Shown here in pieces: positions 1-8,200 of a DNA stretch of 64,000 nt (position 1 is the first letter of the stretch; every line of letters begins with the position of its first letter). The DNA comes from JAGQIB01 sp041393395. Lineage in GTDB: Bacteria; ARS69. A model generated the notes under the pieces. The model made no database searches. It worked only from the letters and a program-made list of their open reading frames with translations, and was not told the origin of the DNA. The DNA lies in assembly GCA_041393395.1 (NCBI GenBank), contig JAWKKG010000008.1, positions 266,055-330,054 on the forward strand. Direction: 5' to 3'. A program made the translations under genes and the position numbers.

Positions 1-2754
1 GGAACCGCGCACTTCGCGTACGGCTCCGGCATCCGACTCGCGAACCGGATCTCCACCGAAGCGCAGGCCGAGAATCTCGCGATCTCGTTCGCGCTGAGCC
101 AGTCCGAGGCGCTCGGCCTGCGGGCCGACAACTTCGAGACGCGCGCCGTGGTCCACGCCCGCGGCAAGTGGGTCGTTCACTTCCAGCAGCGGGAGACCGG
201 CCTTCCGGTCTGGCACGCGTCGGCGTTCGTCGCCCTGGGTGACGACGGCTTCGTGATCGCGACCGGCTCGTCCTTCTTCCCTGCACAGGAGAGCGGAATC
301 GCGCGCGCTTCGATCTCGGGCGAGGACGCGCTCGCGAACTCGGCCTCCGATCTCGGCACGGCGATCCGCACCGACCGGCCGACGGAAACGGCGCTCTGGC
401 TCGTGCCGGTGCCGGGCGACAGCGAGTGGATGCTCGCGCCGGCCTGGCGGACTCAGTTCGAGGCGGAGGAGCCCTTCGGTGTGTGGGAGTCCCTCGTGCA
501 CGCGAACACCGGCGAGATCCTCGCGCGGGAGAACCTGATCTGCCCGATCGAGGTGGTCGGCAACGTCGACGGCATGACGCAGGACTTCTCCTACTGCGAC
601 GGCACCAGCGATCGACCGATGCGCAACGTCCGAGTCAACGTGAGTGGCGGCTCGAACGACCTCACGGACGAGAACGGCGACTTCGTGATCGCGAACGCGG
701 GCAGCACCCCGGTCACCGTGACGGCCGCCCTGAACGGCCAGAACTTCAACGTCAACCGGTTCTCCGGTCTCGGCGCCGACGCGTCGTTCAGCGGCTCCGC
801 CACTCCGGGCACGCCCCTTCAGATCACCTGGACGACGGCGAACGCACGGCAGGATGAGATCGACACCTACTTCCACGCCGAGCGGGCCCACCAGTTCATG
901 ATCGACATCGACACGGCGTTCGACACCGTGAACCTTCCGCACCCGATGATCGCCACCGTGGGCCGGACGGACAACATCTGCCCGGGCAACGCGTGGTACT
1001 CGATCGCGGGCCGCAACATCAACTTCTGTGCGGCCTCCGGCAGCTGGGCGAACACCGGCGAGCTCGGCAACGTGATCTACCACGAGTACGGGCACGGCGT
1101 CTCCGCCGAGGTCTACGCGATCCACGGCGCCAACCTCCCGACCGGCGACATGCACGAGGGCAACTCCGACGTCATCGCGAACTTCATCGATCGCACCTCC
1201 GTCGTGGGGATCGGCTTCACGAACTGCTCCGCCGGAATCCGCAACGCGGACAACGACCTGCAGTGGCCGTCCGACAACGACGGGGGCCACTACGGCGGGC
1301 AGATCATCGCAGGCTTCTACTGGGATTCGTGGCAGGCGATGCTCGCGGCGCTTCCGCAGAGCGAGGCGGACCAGGCGGCCTGGGACGGCTGGCATTTCGC
1401 GCGCTGGCTCGGCCAGCCGCTGAACCAGCAGGACCAGGTCACGTGGACGTTCCTCGCGGATGACGACGACTCGAACCTCGACAACGGCACGCCGCACCAC
1501 GAGTTCTTCCGGCTCGGCGCGGACAACCACAACTTCTCTTGGCCGGCGATCACGGTGGGTGTCTTCATCAACCATCAGAAGCTCGGCCACACGACGAACG
1601 GTTCGCTCGGCTTCGACGTCGTGGCCGACATCCAGGGCGTCGGCGTGACCCTCGACCCGACCTCGCCGACGGTGTTCTACCGCGTGAACGACGGCAGCTG
1701 GCAGTCGCTCGCGATGGCGGCGACGGGGACACCGAACGAGTTCTCCGCGCACATCCCGGCGCAGTCGAACTTCGCGGAGCTCGACTACTACGTGTACGCG
1801 GCGGACACGAACGCGAACGCGACCACGAACCCGGACAACGCGCCCTCCGTGTTCCACTCGTTCGACGTCGTGTTCGACTACGACGGCGGTGAGTCCGGTC
1901 CCGGCCTGTGGACCGCGGGCGTCGCCGGCGACACGGCCACCAAGGGCCAGTGGGAGCTGGCCGATCCGGTCGCCACGCTCGCCCAGCCCGGGGATCAGAC
2001 GACGCCCGGCGGAACCATGGCCTGGATCACCGGGCAGTGCGGTCCGCCGAACTGCACCGGCTCCTGCGTCATGCCGCAGGAGAACGGCTGCAACGACGTC
2101 GACAACGGCGTCACCTCGCTCCTCTCGCCGGTGTACGACGTGTCCGGCTCGACCGCGGCGAAGGTCAAGTTCGACTACTGGCTGTCGAACGACACGGGCC
2201 TCTCCCCCGGCCACGATCCGATCAAGGTCGACGTCTCCAACGACGGCGGCTCGACGTGGACGAGCGTCCTGAACACGACGGTCTCCACGAACGCCTGGGT
2301 CCCGTACGAATTCGACCTGCTCGCGTACTTCGCCACGCCGAACCTGGTGCGGCTCCGCTTCCAGGCGTCCGATTCCGGCATCGACTCCGTGGTCGAGGCG
2401 GCGATCGACGAGTTCCGGATCCTCGCGAACCTCGGCGGCCCGACCGACACGCCGGAGTTGCCGACGGCACTCCCGCGCGCGCTCTCGCTCTCGCAGAACC
2501 GCCCGAACCCGTTCGACGCCTCGACGTCGGTGGAGTTCGCACTGCCGAAGCCGGGCCACGTGTCGCTCACCGTGCACGACGTCGCGGGCCGCACGGTCGC
2601 GGTGCTCCAGGACGGCGTGCAGGATGCGGGCGTGCACCGCGCCCAGTGGGACGGTCGGGACACCACGGGCCGTCAGGTCGCGGCCGGCATCTACTTCACG
2701 CGGCTGACCGTGAACGGCGAGACGCGCACGAAGAAGATGACGCTCTTGCCGTAA
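1..2754 (+). CDS. Secreted zinc metalloprotease (fungalysin/M36-like) with FlgD-type C-terminal tail; 5' end outside window
   Basis: The frame is open from the first base, so the N-terminus is missing; the GTG at 148 is internal. Reading from base 1, an FTP-like propeptide region comes first. The catalytic site follows at about residue 360: HEYGH (zinc ligands and catalytic Glu), then HEGNSD about 25 residues later, which supplies the third ligand, as in M36-type gluzincins. A carboxypeptidase-regulatory/Ig-like segment lies ahead of the catalytic domain, and a Cys-rich jelly-roll-like segment follows it. The last 90 residues are a FlgD-Ig-like sorting tail (NRPNPF, WDGRD, GIYF). The protein is probably exported and surface-anchored or released. 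It ends at a strong hairpin terminator. The protease call is firm; the family is less so. Confidence 0.85.
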   Translation, partial: GTAHFAYGSGIRLANRISTEAQAENLAISFALSQSEALGLRADNFETRAVVHARGKWVVHFQQRETGLPVWHASAFVALGDDGFVIATGSSFFPAQESGIARASISGEDALANSASDLGTAIRTDRPTETALWLVPVPGDSEWMLAPAWRTQFEAEEPFGVWESLVHANTGEILARENLICPIEVVGNVDGMTQDFSYCDGTSDRPMRNVRVNVSGGSNDLTDENGDFVIANAGSTPVTVTAALNGQNFNVNRFSGLGADASFSGSATPGTPLQITWTTANARQDEIDTYFHAERAHQFMIDIDTAFDTVNLPHPMIATVGRTDNICPGNAWYSIAGRNINFCAASGSWANTGELGNVIYHEYGHGVSAEVYAIHGANLPTGDMHEGNSDVIANFIDRTSVVGIGFTNCSAGIRNADNDLQWPSDNDGGHYGGQIIAGFYWDSWQAMLAALPQSEADQAAWDGWHFARWLGQPLNQQDQVTWTFLADDDDSNLDNGTPHHEFFRLGADNHNFSWPAITVGVFINHQKLGHTTNGSLGFDVVADIQGVGVTLDPTSPTVFYRVNDGSWQSLAMAATGTPNEFSAHIPAQSNFAELDYYVYAADTNANATTNPDNAPSVFHSFDVVFDYDGGESGPGLWTAGVAGDTATKGQWELADPVATLAQPGDQTTPGGTMAWITGQCGPPNCTGSCVMPQENGCNDVDNGVTSLLSPVYDVSGSTAAKVKFDYWLSNDTGLSPGHDPIKVDVSNDGGSTWTSVLNTTVSTNAWVPYEFDLLAYFATPNLVRLRFQASDSGIDSVVEAAIDEFRILANLGGPTDTPELPTALPRALSLSQNRPNPFDASTSVEFALPKPGHVSLTVHDVAGRTVAVLQDGVQDAGVHRAQWDGRDTTGRQVAAGIYFTRLTVNGETRTKKMTLLP

Positions 2755-2778
2755 CGCACGAACCGCACCATCATCACC

Positions 2779-2814
2779 GGCGCCCGGGGTCTCGATCCCG
2801 GGCGCCTTCTTTTT
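2779..2814 (+). terminator. Rho-independent terminator after the metalloprotease gene
   Basis: A perfect 10-bp stem (GGCGCCCGGG paired with CCCGGGCGCC) with an 8-nt loop is followed by TTCTTTTT. It lies 25 bp after the stop codon. Confidence 0.85.
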
Positions 2815-2832
2815 GGGGGAGGTCCGCCGGCC

Positions 2833-3570
2833 ATGCGATGGATCGTGGGCGACGTTCACGGATGCGTTCGCGAAGTGGAGGATCTCCTGCGGGAGATCGC
2901 ATTCCGCCCGGGCCGCGACGAACTCTGGGGAACGGGCGATCTCGTGAACCGCGGGCCGGACTCGCTTGCGGTGCTGCGCCTCTGGCGCGAGATCGGTGCG
3001 GATTCCGTACTCGGAAACCACGATCTGCACGTGGTGCGGGCCGCGGCGGAAGTCGTGTCACGCCGATCCGACGACACGCTGGACGAGCTGCTCGCCGCGC
3101 CGGACGCGCCGGAGCTGCTCCGCTGGCTCGGCGCACGCCCCGTGCTCGTGGTCTGGCCGCGAGTCGCCCTCGTGCATGCCGCGCTTCATCCCGCCTGGAC
3201 CGATCTCCGCGCCCAGGCCGCCGCGTTCGCATCACGGGCGGACGGAGTGGCGCGGGCCGCCGACCCGGACGCCCTTTTCGCGCTGCTCGCGCGCTGCTGC
3301 CTCCCGGACGGCGCGCGCGTCAAGCACACGGGGGCGCCGGCGGAATGCCCGGAGGACTCGCTCCCGTGGGACCACTACTACCGCGGCGATCGTTTCGTGG
3401 TGTTCGGGCACTGGGCTCGGCGCGGCGCGGATCGGACCGAGCGGGTGCTGTGCCTGGACTCGGGCTGCGCCTACGGCGGCGCGCTCAGCGCGTGGAGCCC
3501 GGACGAGGATCTGCTGGTCCAGGTTCCGTCCCGCTCGCCGCGAGCGCTTCCGCCAGCGCACGACGCGTGA
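2833..3570 (+). CDS. apaH: ApaH-like symmetrical bis(5'-nucleosyl)-tetraphosphatase / PPP-family phosphatase
   Basis: This 245-residue cytoplasmic enzyme carries the PPP-family metal motifs in order: GDVHG (about residue 6), GDLVNRGPDS (about 36) and GNHDLH (about 59). HAALHPAW and a terminal LDSGCAYGG block are typical of ApaH. The expected reaction is hydrolysis of diadenosine tetraphosphate to two ADP. It is somewhat shorter than classical ApaH (about 280 residues), so a related protein phosphatase is possible. The ATG is preceded by GGGGAGG at about 10 nt. Its 3' end overlaps the convergent SGNH-TPR gene by 86 bp. Confidence 0.8.
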   Translation: MRWIVGDVHGCVREVEDLLREIAFRPGRDELWGTGDLVNRGPDSLAVLRLWREIGADSVLGNHDLHVVRAAAEVVSRRSDDTLDELLAAPDAPELLRWLGARPVLVVWPRVALVHAALHPAWTDLRAQAAAFASRADGVARAADPDALFALLARCCLPDGARVKHTGAPAECPEDSLPWDHYYRGDRFVVFGHWARRGADRTERVLCLDSGCAYGGALSAWSPDEDLLVQVPSRSPRALPPAHDA

Positions 3571-5002
3571 GCTCGTCCTCCGGCGCGAGCGAGAGCGCGC
3601 GTTCCAGCGGACGTCTCGCGTCGTTCGCCCGGCCGAGTTGCAGGAGCGTCACGCCGACGTTCCGGTGTCCCTCCGCGAGCTCGGGCTCCAGCTGCACCGC
3701 GATCAGGAACTCCCGCAGGGCGTCCGGGAGATCGCCGCGACTGCGCAGCGCGACGCCGAGATTGTGGTGCGCCTCGGCGAGCCGGGGCTCGGCCTCCACC
3801 GCGGCCCGGTAGGCCGCGATCGCCTCGTCGAGACGTCCCTGGGCGAGGAGCTCGTTGCCGGTGTTCACGTCGCGACGCTGATCCGCGGCTCCGCTCGCTC
3901 CCGGCAACTCGCCGCCGAGCCGACGCGCGAGCTCCACGGCTGCCGGCGCCGGCTCCCGCGCCGATCCCACCGGGCGCGCCCCCGGCAGCTCCGCGGCCAG
4001 GATGTCGGCCGCGACGCGCGCCCCGTACGGATTCGGATGCACGCGATCGCCGATCGTGAAACGTCGGCGGGCACCTTCCGGCCCGCCGGCGAGTCGCCAC
4101 TCCTCGCGAAAGCCCGGCGAGAAACGGAAGCTCGCGATCCCGTTTGCGTCCGCGAGCTCCTCGAAAACGAGCCGGTCCGTACCCGGGAGCGGCGCCGGAT
4201 CCTCGACCGAATCGTCGGTGAAGCGCGGCCAGATCGCCACGATCGGACGGAAACCCTGCTGCCGGGCGAGTTCCGCGAACAGGCGGAAGCCGTCCACGAC
4301 GTTGTTCTCGCCGATCGCCTCGTGGTTGACGCCCTCGGGGTCGACGTCCGTGCGGTATTCGAACCAGTCGAGCCGCACCGCGAGCGCCCGGAACGCCGCG
4401 GAGTGCCGGTAGGCGAAATCGACGGCCGGCGGGCGCGACCGGGCGGAGCCCAGGCGGAAGGCCGCGTAGTTGAAGTTGCGGAAGTCGTTCTGCGTCACGA
4501 AGAGCACCACGACGTCCGGATCGAACGCGAGTCCCTTCACCCGCAGCAGCTCGACCTTCGCGCGGGTGCAGTAGGCGCTCACCCCGAAGTTCAGGACCTC
4601 GGTCCCGGAGCCGAGACGATTCTCCAGTCGCTGCGTGATCGTGTCCGAGAGATCCCGGATGCCGACCCCCTCCACGACCGACGCGCCGAGCACCAGGATG
4701 CGCGTGACTCCGGGCGGTTTCTGGAGCGTGCGCTCCACGTCGCGCTGACCGGACGAATTCGTGGAGGGGTAGCTGCGGGCGAGGTCCGCGTGATCGTCGC
4801 GCCAGTCCGGCTTGAGCTCGAACCCGAGGATCGGATTCTCCGAGCGCCGGTACACCGTGGACTCGTCGTTCGTCACGTCGATGAAGCGCAGGTCCGGCGC
4901 GAGGCCCGTGACGCGGACCGCGAGTTCCACCAGCGGGAGCGCGAGAAGGACGCCGAGTACGGCGACCACGGGACCGGAGAGCGACGGACCGCGACTCATC
5001 AT
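3485..5002 (-). CDS. SGNH/GDSL-type hydrolase with C-terminal TPR repeats
   Basis: This is the last gene of a four-gene operon. The start is the tandem ATG-ATG at 5002/4999, just after the stop of the 44-aa gene; the longer frame upstream is shadow. One N-terminal membrane anchor (about residues 8-28) precedes an extracytoplasmic SGNH domain. Block I reads LGASVVEG, with GAS in place of GDS, and the C-terminal catalytic DRVHPNPYG supplies the Asp and His. About four TPRs occupy the last 140 residues. Such domains remove or transfer acyl groups on carbohydrates, and the TPRs suggest a protein partner. The substrate is unknown. The 3' end overlaps apaH on the other strand. Confidence 0.8.
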   Translation of the reverse strand: MMSRGPSLSGPVVAVLGVLLALPLVELAVRVTGLAPDLRFIDVTNDESTVYRRSENPILGFELKPDWRDDHADLARSYPSTNSSGQRDVERTLQKPPGVTRILVLGASVVEGVGIRDLSDTITQRLENRLGSGTEVLNFGVSAYCTRAKVELLRVKGLAFDPDVVVLFVTQNDFRNFNYAAFRLGSARSRPPAVDFAYRHSAAFRALAVRLDWFEYRTDVDPEGVNHEAIGENNVVDGFRLFAELARQQGFRPIVAIWPRFTDDSVEDPAPLPGTDRLVFEELADANGIASFRFSPGFREEWRLAGGPEGARRRFTIGDRVHPNPYGARVAADILAAELPGARPVGSAREPAPAAVELARRLGGELPGASGAADQRRDVNTGNELLAQGRLDEAIAAYRAAVEAEPRLAEAHHNLGVALRSRGDLPDALREFLIAVQLEPELAEGHRNVGVTLLQLGRANDARRPLERALSLAPEDELTRRALAEALAASGTEPGPADPRPGSTR

Positions 5003-5003
5003 C

Positions 5004-5138
5004 TCAGTGCAGCAGGTACTGGAACGGCTGCGGCTGCGCCCCGAAGTGATCGAGCACGACGATCCCCACGAGCACGACCAGCGCGACCACGACCGCAACG
5101 ATCACGACTCGTCGCAAACCGTTCCTCGCTCCGCTCAT
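5004..5138 (-). CDS. 44-residue single-pass membrane peptide
   Basis: A small ORF with a basic N-terminus (SGARNGLRR), one strongly hydrophobic helix rich in Val, Leu and Ile (about residues 11-29), and a short polar tail ending QYLLH. Its ATG overlaps the stop of the upstream SGNH gene (ATGA at 5135-5138), and the next gene starts 1 nt after its stop. The coupling on both sides argues that it is really translated. It has no recognisable family. It may be a membrane adaptor for the two SGNH proteins. Confidence 0.65.
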   Translation of the reverse strand: MSGARNGLRRVVIVAVVVALVVLVGIVVLDHFGAQPQPFQYLLH

Positions 5139-6142
5139 CGTTCGTCCTCCGTCCAGAGGCGAGGGTCCACCGCTTCCGCCACGGCCCGCGCGATGATCGC
5201 GTGACCCCGCGCGTTCGGGTGGACGTCGTTCGTGGCGACGCGGATGGTCGCCGGGTCGACGTCCCCGAACGCCGGCTCGACCCGGACCACGATCGCGCCG
5301 GCGTCCGCCGCGAGGCGCGCCACCCGATCGTACACGTCGCGGAACGGGCCGTCCGCCGCGAACCCGTGAAACTCGGGGAGGATCACGAACACCCACGGGA
5401 GACCGCGTTCGCGGGCCGTGTCGCCGGTGCCGCGGATCGCATCCCGGAACGCGGGCCAGCCGGGGGCGGTCTCGTCGTAGAGGTCCCGGTAGTAGTCCAC
5501 GAACGTCGCGGCGGCGCCGGCCCGTCGTCGCAGCAGATCCGCCTTGCCCCAGAGGAACACGGCGAGACGGGAGCGTGCGAACCAGGGAGGCGAGCGGTAC
5601 TCGGGCGTCGGCTCGGCGTCGTTGATGTACCAGAACTGGAGGAGGCCGTCGAGCGGCTGGCCGGCGAGGTGCTCGCGCAGCATCGCCAGCTCCTGCACGG
5701 AGTTGTAGTTGCCGTGACCGGTGTTCACGAGCACGAACGGGCGACCGGTCGCGGCCGACCACTTCTCCTCCAGGAGCTCCGTGAAACGCTGCCCGTAGGG
5801 TACGCCCCAGCCGAACGTCACCGAATCGCCGAGGACTCCGAGCCGGACCTCGCCGGGCGACTTCTCCGCCGGAATCTCCACGTCCCGGAAGCCGTGCGAG
5901 TTCGTGTCGACGTCGACCCCGAAGAATCTTCCGTGCGCATTCGCCTCGTGGAGGAAGCGGACCCCGGAGTCGGTGTGCGCCTTCATCGCGCGCGCGTACC
6001 GGGTGAACTCCACGTCGACGTTCGGCTCGATCGCGGCATAGACCCGCAGTCCGATCTCGAGCAGGACCGCCACGAGCACGAGCCCGAACAGCATCGCGGA
6101 AAGGCCCGCGAGGGTGCCCCGCAGCCGTGACCCGCCGCTCAC
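5135..6142 (-). CDS. Membrane-anchored SGNH/GDSL hydrolase
   Basis: 335 residues. The GTG start at 6142 overlaps the TGA of the TMTC-like gene (GTGA); the 852-residue frame through this region is otherwise shadow. An N-terminal transmembrane helix (about residues 12-32) is followed by an SGNH domain. Block I is LGDSVTFGWG (nucleophile Ser), the Gly/Asn blocks are at NTGHGNYNS and INDAEP, and the catalytic Asp/His are in NDVHPNARGH. The likely role is an extracytoplasmic esterase or O-acyltransferase partner acting on a glycan. It is coupled to the 44-aa peptide and the second SGNH gene. Confidence 0.82.
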   Translation of the reverse strand: MSGGSRLRGTLAGLSAMLFGLVLVAVLLEIGLRVYAAIEPNVDVEFTRYARAMKAHTDSGVRFLHEANAHGRFFGVDVDTNSHGFRDVEIPAEKSPGEVRLGVLGDSVTFGWGVPYGQRFTELLEEKWSAATGRPFVLVNTGHGNYNSVQELAMLREHLAGQPLDGLLQFWYINDAEPTPEYRSPPWFARSRLAVFLWGKADLLRRRAGAAATFVDYYRDLYDETAPGWPAFRDAIRGTGDTARERGLPWVFVILPEFHGFAADGPFRDVYDRVARLAADAGAIVVRVEPAFGDVDPATIRVATNDVHPNARGHAIIARAVAEAVDPRLWTEDER

Positions 6143-7905
6143 GATCCGGACTCCCCGAGCGCCTGCCGGAGCGCGGCCAGCACTCCCGGCGCCTCGGGAT
6201 GGCTCGGGTCGAGCTGCAGGACCGCCTGCACCTCGAACTCGGCGGCCTCCAGTTCTCCGAGGCGCACGAGGATCTTCGCGAGCGTCCAGTGCGCGAGGAC
6301 GTCGTTCGGTTCGATCCGGACCGCGTCCTCCAACGCCTGCCGTGCCCCGATCGGATCGTCGAGCTGCGCGCGTGCCACTCCCACCAGAAGATGCGCGCGG
6401 GCGATCTCCGGGTGACGCTCCATCACCCAGCTCGCGGCCTCGAGCGCCTCCGGCGCGTCCTCGGTCTGCAGCAGCGCCGATGCGAGATTCAACCGCGCCT
6501 CCACGTACTCGGGATAGACCTCGATCGCGCGCCGGTACTGTTCCGCCGCCTCTCCCCAGCGTTGCATCCCCTCGTACTGGCGTCCCAGGTTGCGGTACGC
6601 GAGCGCATAGTCCGGGCGGAGACGCACCGCGTCGAGGAAGTGCTGCTCCGCGACTTCCAGCTCGCCGCGCCGCGCGTGGATGATCGCGACCTGGTGATGC
6701 GCGACCCACGACGCGGGATCGACGTCGAGCACATGCTGCCACATCGTCTCCGGCGAGCGGTAACGCTCCGCCTGCCGGTGCGCGAGCGCGGTCGAACCGG
6801 CGAGCGCCACGACGGCGAGTCCGGTGGCCAGGGCGGTCGGGCCGGAGACGCGTGCCCACGTCGCGATCGTCCCCACGATCAGCGCGAGGAACGCGGGCAG
6901 CGCGAGGTACGCCCAGTGATCCGCCACCCGCGCATAGAGCGTGTAGTACATCGGCACGAATCCGAGCGTGGGCGCGAGGGCCACGATCGCCACGACGGCG
7001 GCGACGAGCGGTCCCCGGCGACCACGGCGTGCGAGCCACGCGAACACCGCGAACACGACGACCGCGATCGCGGTGCCCGTCACCGCGACCCGCACGGGCG
7101 GCGAGTCCCACTGCGGATAGACGATCGGCAGTGGATACGGCACGAGGGCCTTGCGTGCATAGAGGAGAACGGCCTGCCACGCGATGCCGAGCCGCTCCGC
7201 GAACGTCTCGACCGGCAGCGGCTGATTGCCGATCACGCTTCCGGCCTGCAGCCGCATGGCGAACAGCGCGGATCCGAACGCGAGGGCCACGAACGGAACG
7301 ATCCGCGCGAAGTCGCGCCGGGAGAGACGACCCCGCACGAGAAAATCGAGCGCGAGCGCGACCGCCGGGAACACCACCGCCGACGCCTTCGCGAGGAGCG
7401 CGGCCACGAACAGGCCGAGCGCCGCCCCGTACCAGGCACCGCCCTCCTCGCCGGACCGGGTCCAGGCGAGCAGTGCCCCGACCAGGAGCACGAAGGACAG
7501 CGTGTTCTTGAGCTCCGCGATCCACGCGACGCTTCCCACCGCCACCGGATGGACCGCGAACAGCGCCGCGACGACGAATGCACCGGGAACCCGGAGGCGG
7601 CGCAGGAGACGCCACAGGAGCAGTGCTCCGAGCACGTGAAGCGCCACGTTCACGGTGTGGTAGCCGAGCGGGTTCTCGCCGAACAGGCGCCACTCCGCCC
7701 AGAATGCCAGGGACGTCAGCGGGTAGTAGTCGAACCGATCGGCCTCGACGAACGCCCGCGCCCAGCCGTCGGGGGCCTGGGTCACGGGGCTGTTCTGGAG
7801 CCAGAGCGCGTCGTCCCAGAGGAAGTCGGATTGCCGGAGGGGCGCGTACACCACGAGCGCCAGGAGGACGATCGCGAGGATTCCGCGGAGCGGGTGGTCG
7901 CTCAT
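6139..7905 (-). CDS. Polytopic TMTC-like (GT-C fold) protein with C-terminal TPR repeats
   Basis: 588 residues. The first part has about 10 transmembrane helices with GT-C/TMTC-like landmarks: FLWDD in the first loop, YYPLTSL, HTVNVALHVLG and HPVAVGSVAWIAELKN. The last 190 residues are TPRs. TMTC-family proteins are membrane glycosyltransferases using lipid-linked sugars, so this is probably a mannosyl- or other glycosyltransferase; the bacterial substrate is unknown. GGAGG lies 6 nt before the ATG. It is first in the coupled operon with two SGNH hydrolases, which suggests synthesis and modification of a surface glycan or glycoprotein. Confidence 0.75.
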   Translation of the reverse strand: MSDHPLRGILAIVLLALVVYAPLRQSDFLWDDALWLQNSPVTQAPDGWARAFVEADRFDYYPLTSLAFWAEWRLFGENPLGYHTVNVALHVLGALLLWRLLRRLRVPGAFVVAALFAVHPVAVGSVAWIAELKNTLSFVLLVGALLAWTRSGEEGGAWYGAALGLFVAALLAKASAVVFPAVALALDFLVRGRLSRRDFARIVPFVALAFGSALFAMRLQAGSVIGNQPLPVETFAERLGIAWQAVLLYARKALVPYPLPIVYPQWDSPPVRVAVTGTAIAVVVFAVFAWLARRGRRGPLVAAVVAIVALAPTLGFVPMYYTLYARVADHWAYLALPAFLALIVGTIATWARVSGPTALATGLAVVALAGSTALAHRQAERYRSPETMWQHVLDVDPASWVAHHQVAIIHARRGELEVAEQHFLDAVRLRPDYALAYRNLGRQYEGMQRWGEAAEQYRRAIEVYPEYVEARLNLASALLQTEDAPEALEAASWVMERHPEIARAHLLVGVARAQLDDPIGARQALEDAVRIEPNDVLAHWTLAKILVRLGELEAAEFEVQAVLQLDPSHPEAPGVLAALRQALGESGS

Positions 7906-7957
7906 CCGCGCCTCCGGGGTCGGGGCGGCCCCGCCCCTCTTCGGGACGATATGCGAA

Positions 7958-7983
7958 GGCCCCCGGCGGGGTCGCCAGGGGCC
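7958..7983 (-). terminator. GC-rich hairpin downstream of tRNA-Asp
   Basis: An 11-bp stem with one G-T pair and a 4-nt loop lies 7 nt beyond the CCA end of the tRNA. The following stretch (TTCGCAT) is a weak T-tract. It is probably a terminator or a 3'-processing block between the tRNA and the TMTC-like operon. Confidence 0.55.
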
Positions 7984-7989
7984 CGAGAA

Positions 7990-8066
<77 letters not shown>

Positions 8067-8089
8067 CGCCCAACTCGATTCCTTCGCGA

Positions 8090-8124
8090 TTTCGCGGGCC
8101 CCTGGTGCAAAGGGGCCCGCGAAA
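8090..8124 (-). other. 14-bp perfect hairpin between the tRNA promoter and tRNA-Asp
   Basis: TTTCGCGGGCCCCT pairs perfectly with its reverse complement around a 7-nt loop (TTGCACC on the minus strand). It begins at or just after the predicted start point of the tRNA promoter and ends 23 nt before the tRNA. It could be the terminator of the upstream SpoIID operon, or a 5' leader structure. Confidence 0.7.
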
Positions 8125-8132
8125 GCCCAAGG

Positions 8133-8161
8133 AACATACCACCCGCCCGCGAGACGTTCAA
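8133..8161 (-). promoter_or_regulatory. Sigma-70-type promoter for tRNA-Asp
   Basis: TTGAAC, a 17-nt spacer, then TATGTT. The predicted start is near 8126, about 60 nt before the mature tRNA 5' end. Confidence 0.7.
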
Positions 8162-8200
8162 CCCCCGAACACGGCCGTCGCTGCCGGCCGGGAGCCCGCG

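Noticed and set aside
2966..6130. 1054-residue plus-strand ORF
   Set aside because: Arg/Pro-rich composition without domains; it is the antisense shadow of the SGNH operon in a GC-rich genome.
6142..7693. N-terminal extension of the SGNH hydrolase frame (852 residues in total)
   Set aside because: It overlaps the TMTC-like gene fully, has shadow-type composition, and a GTGA-coupled start at 6142 explains the gene.
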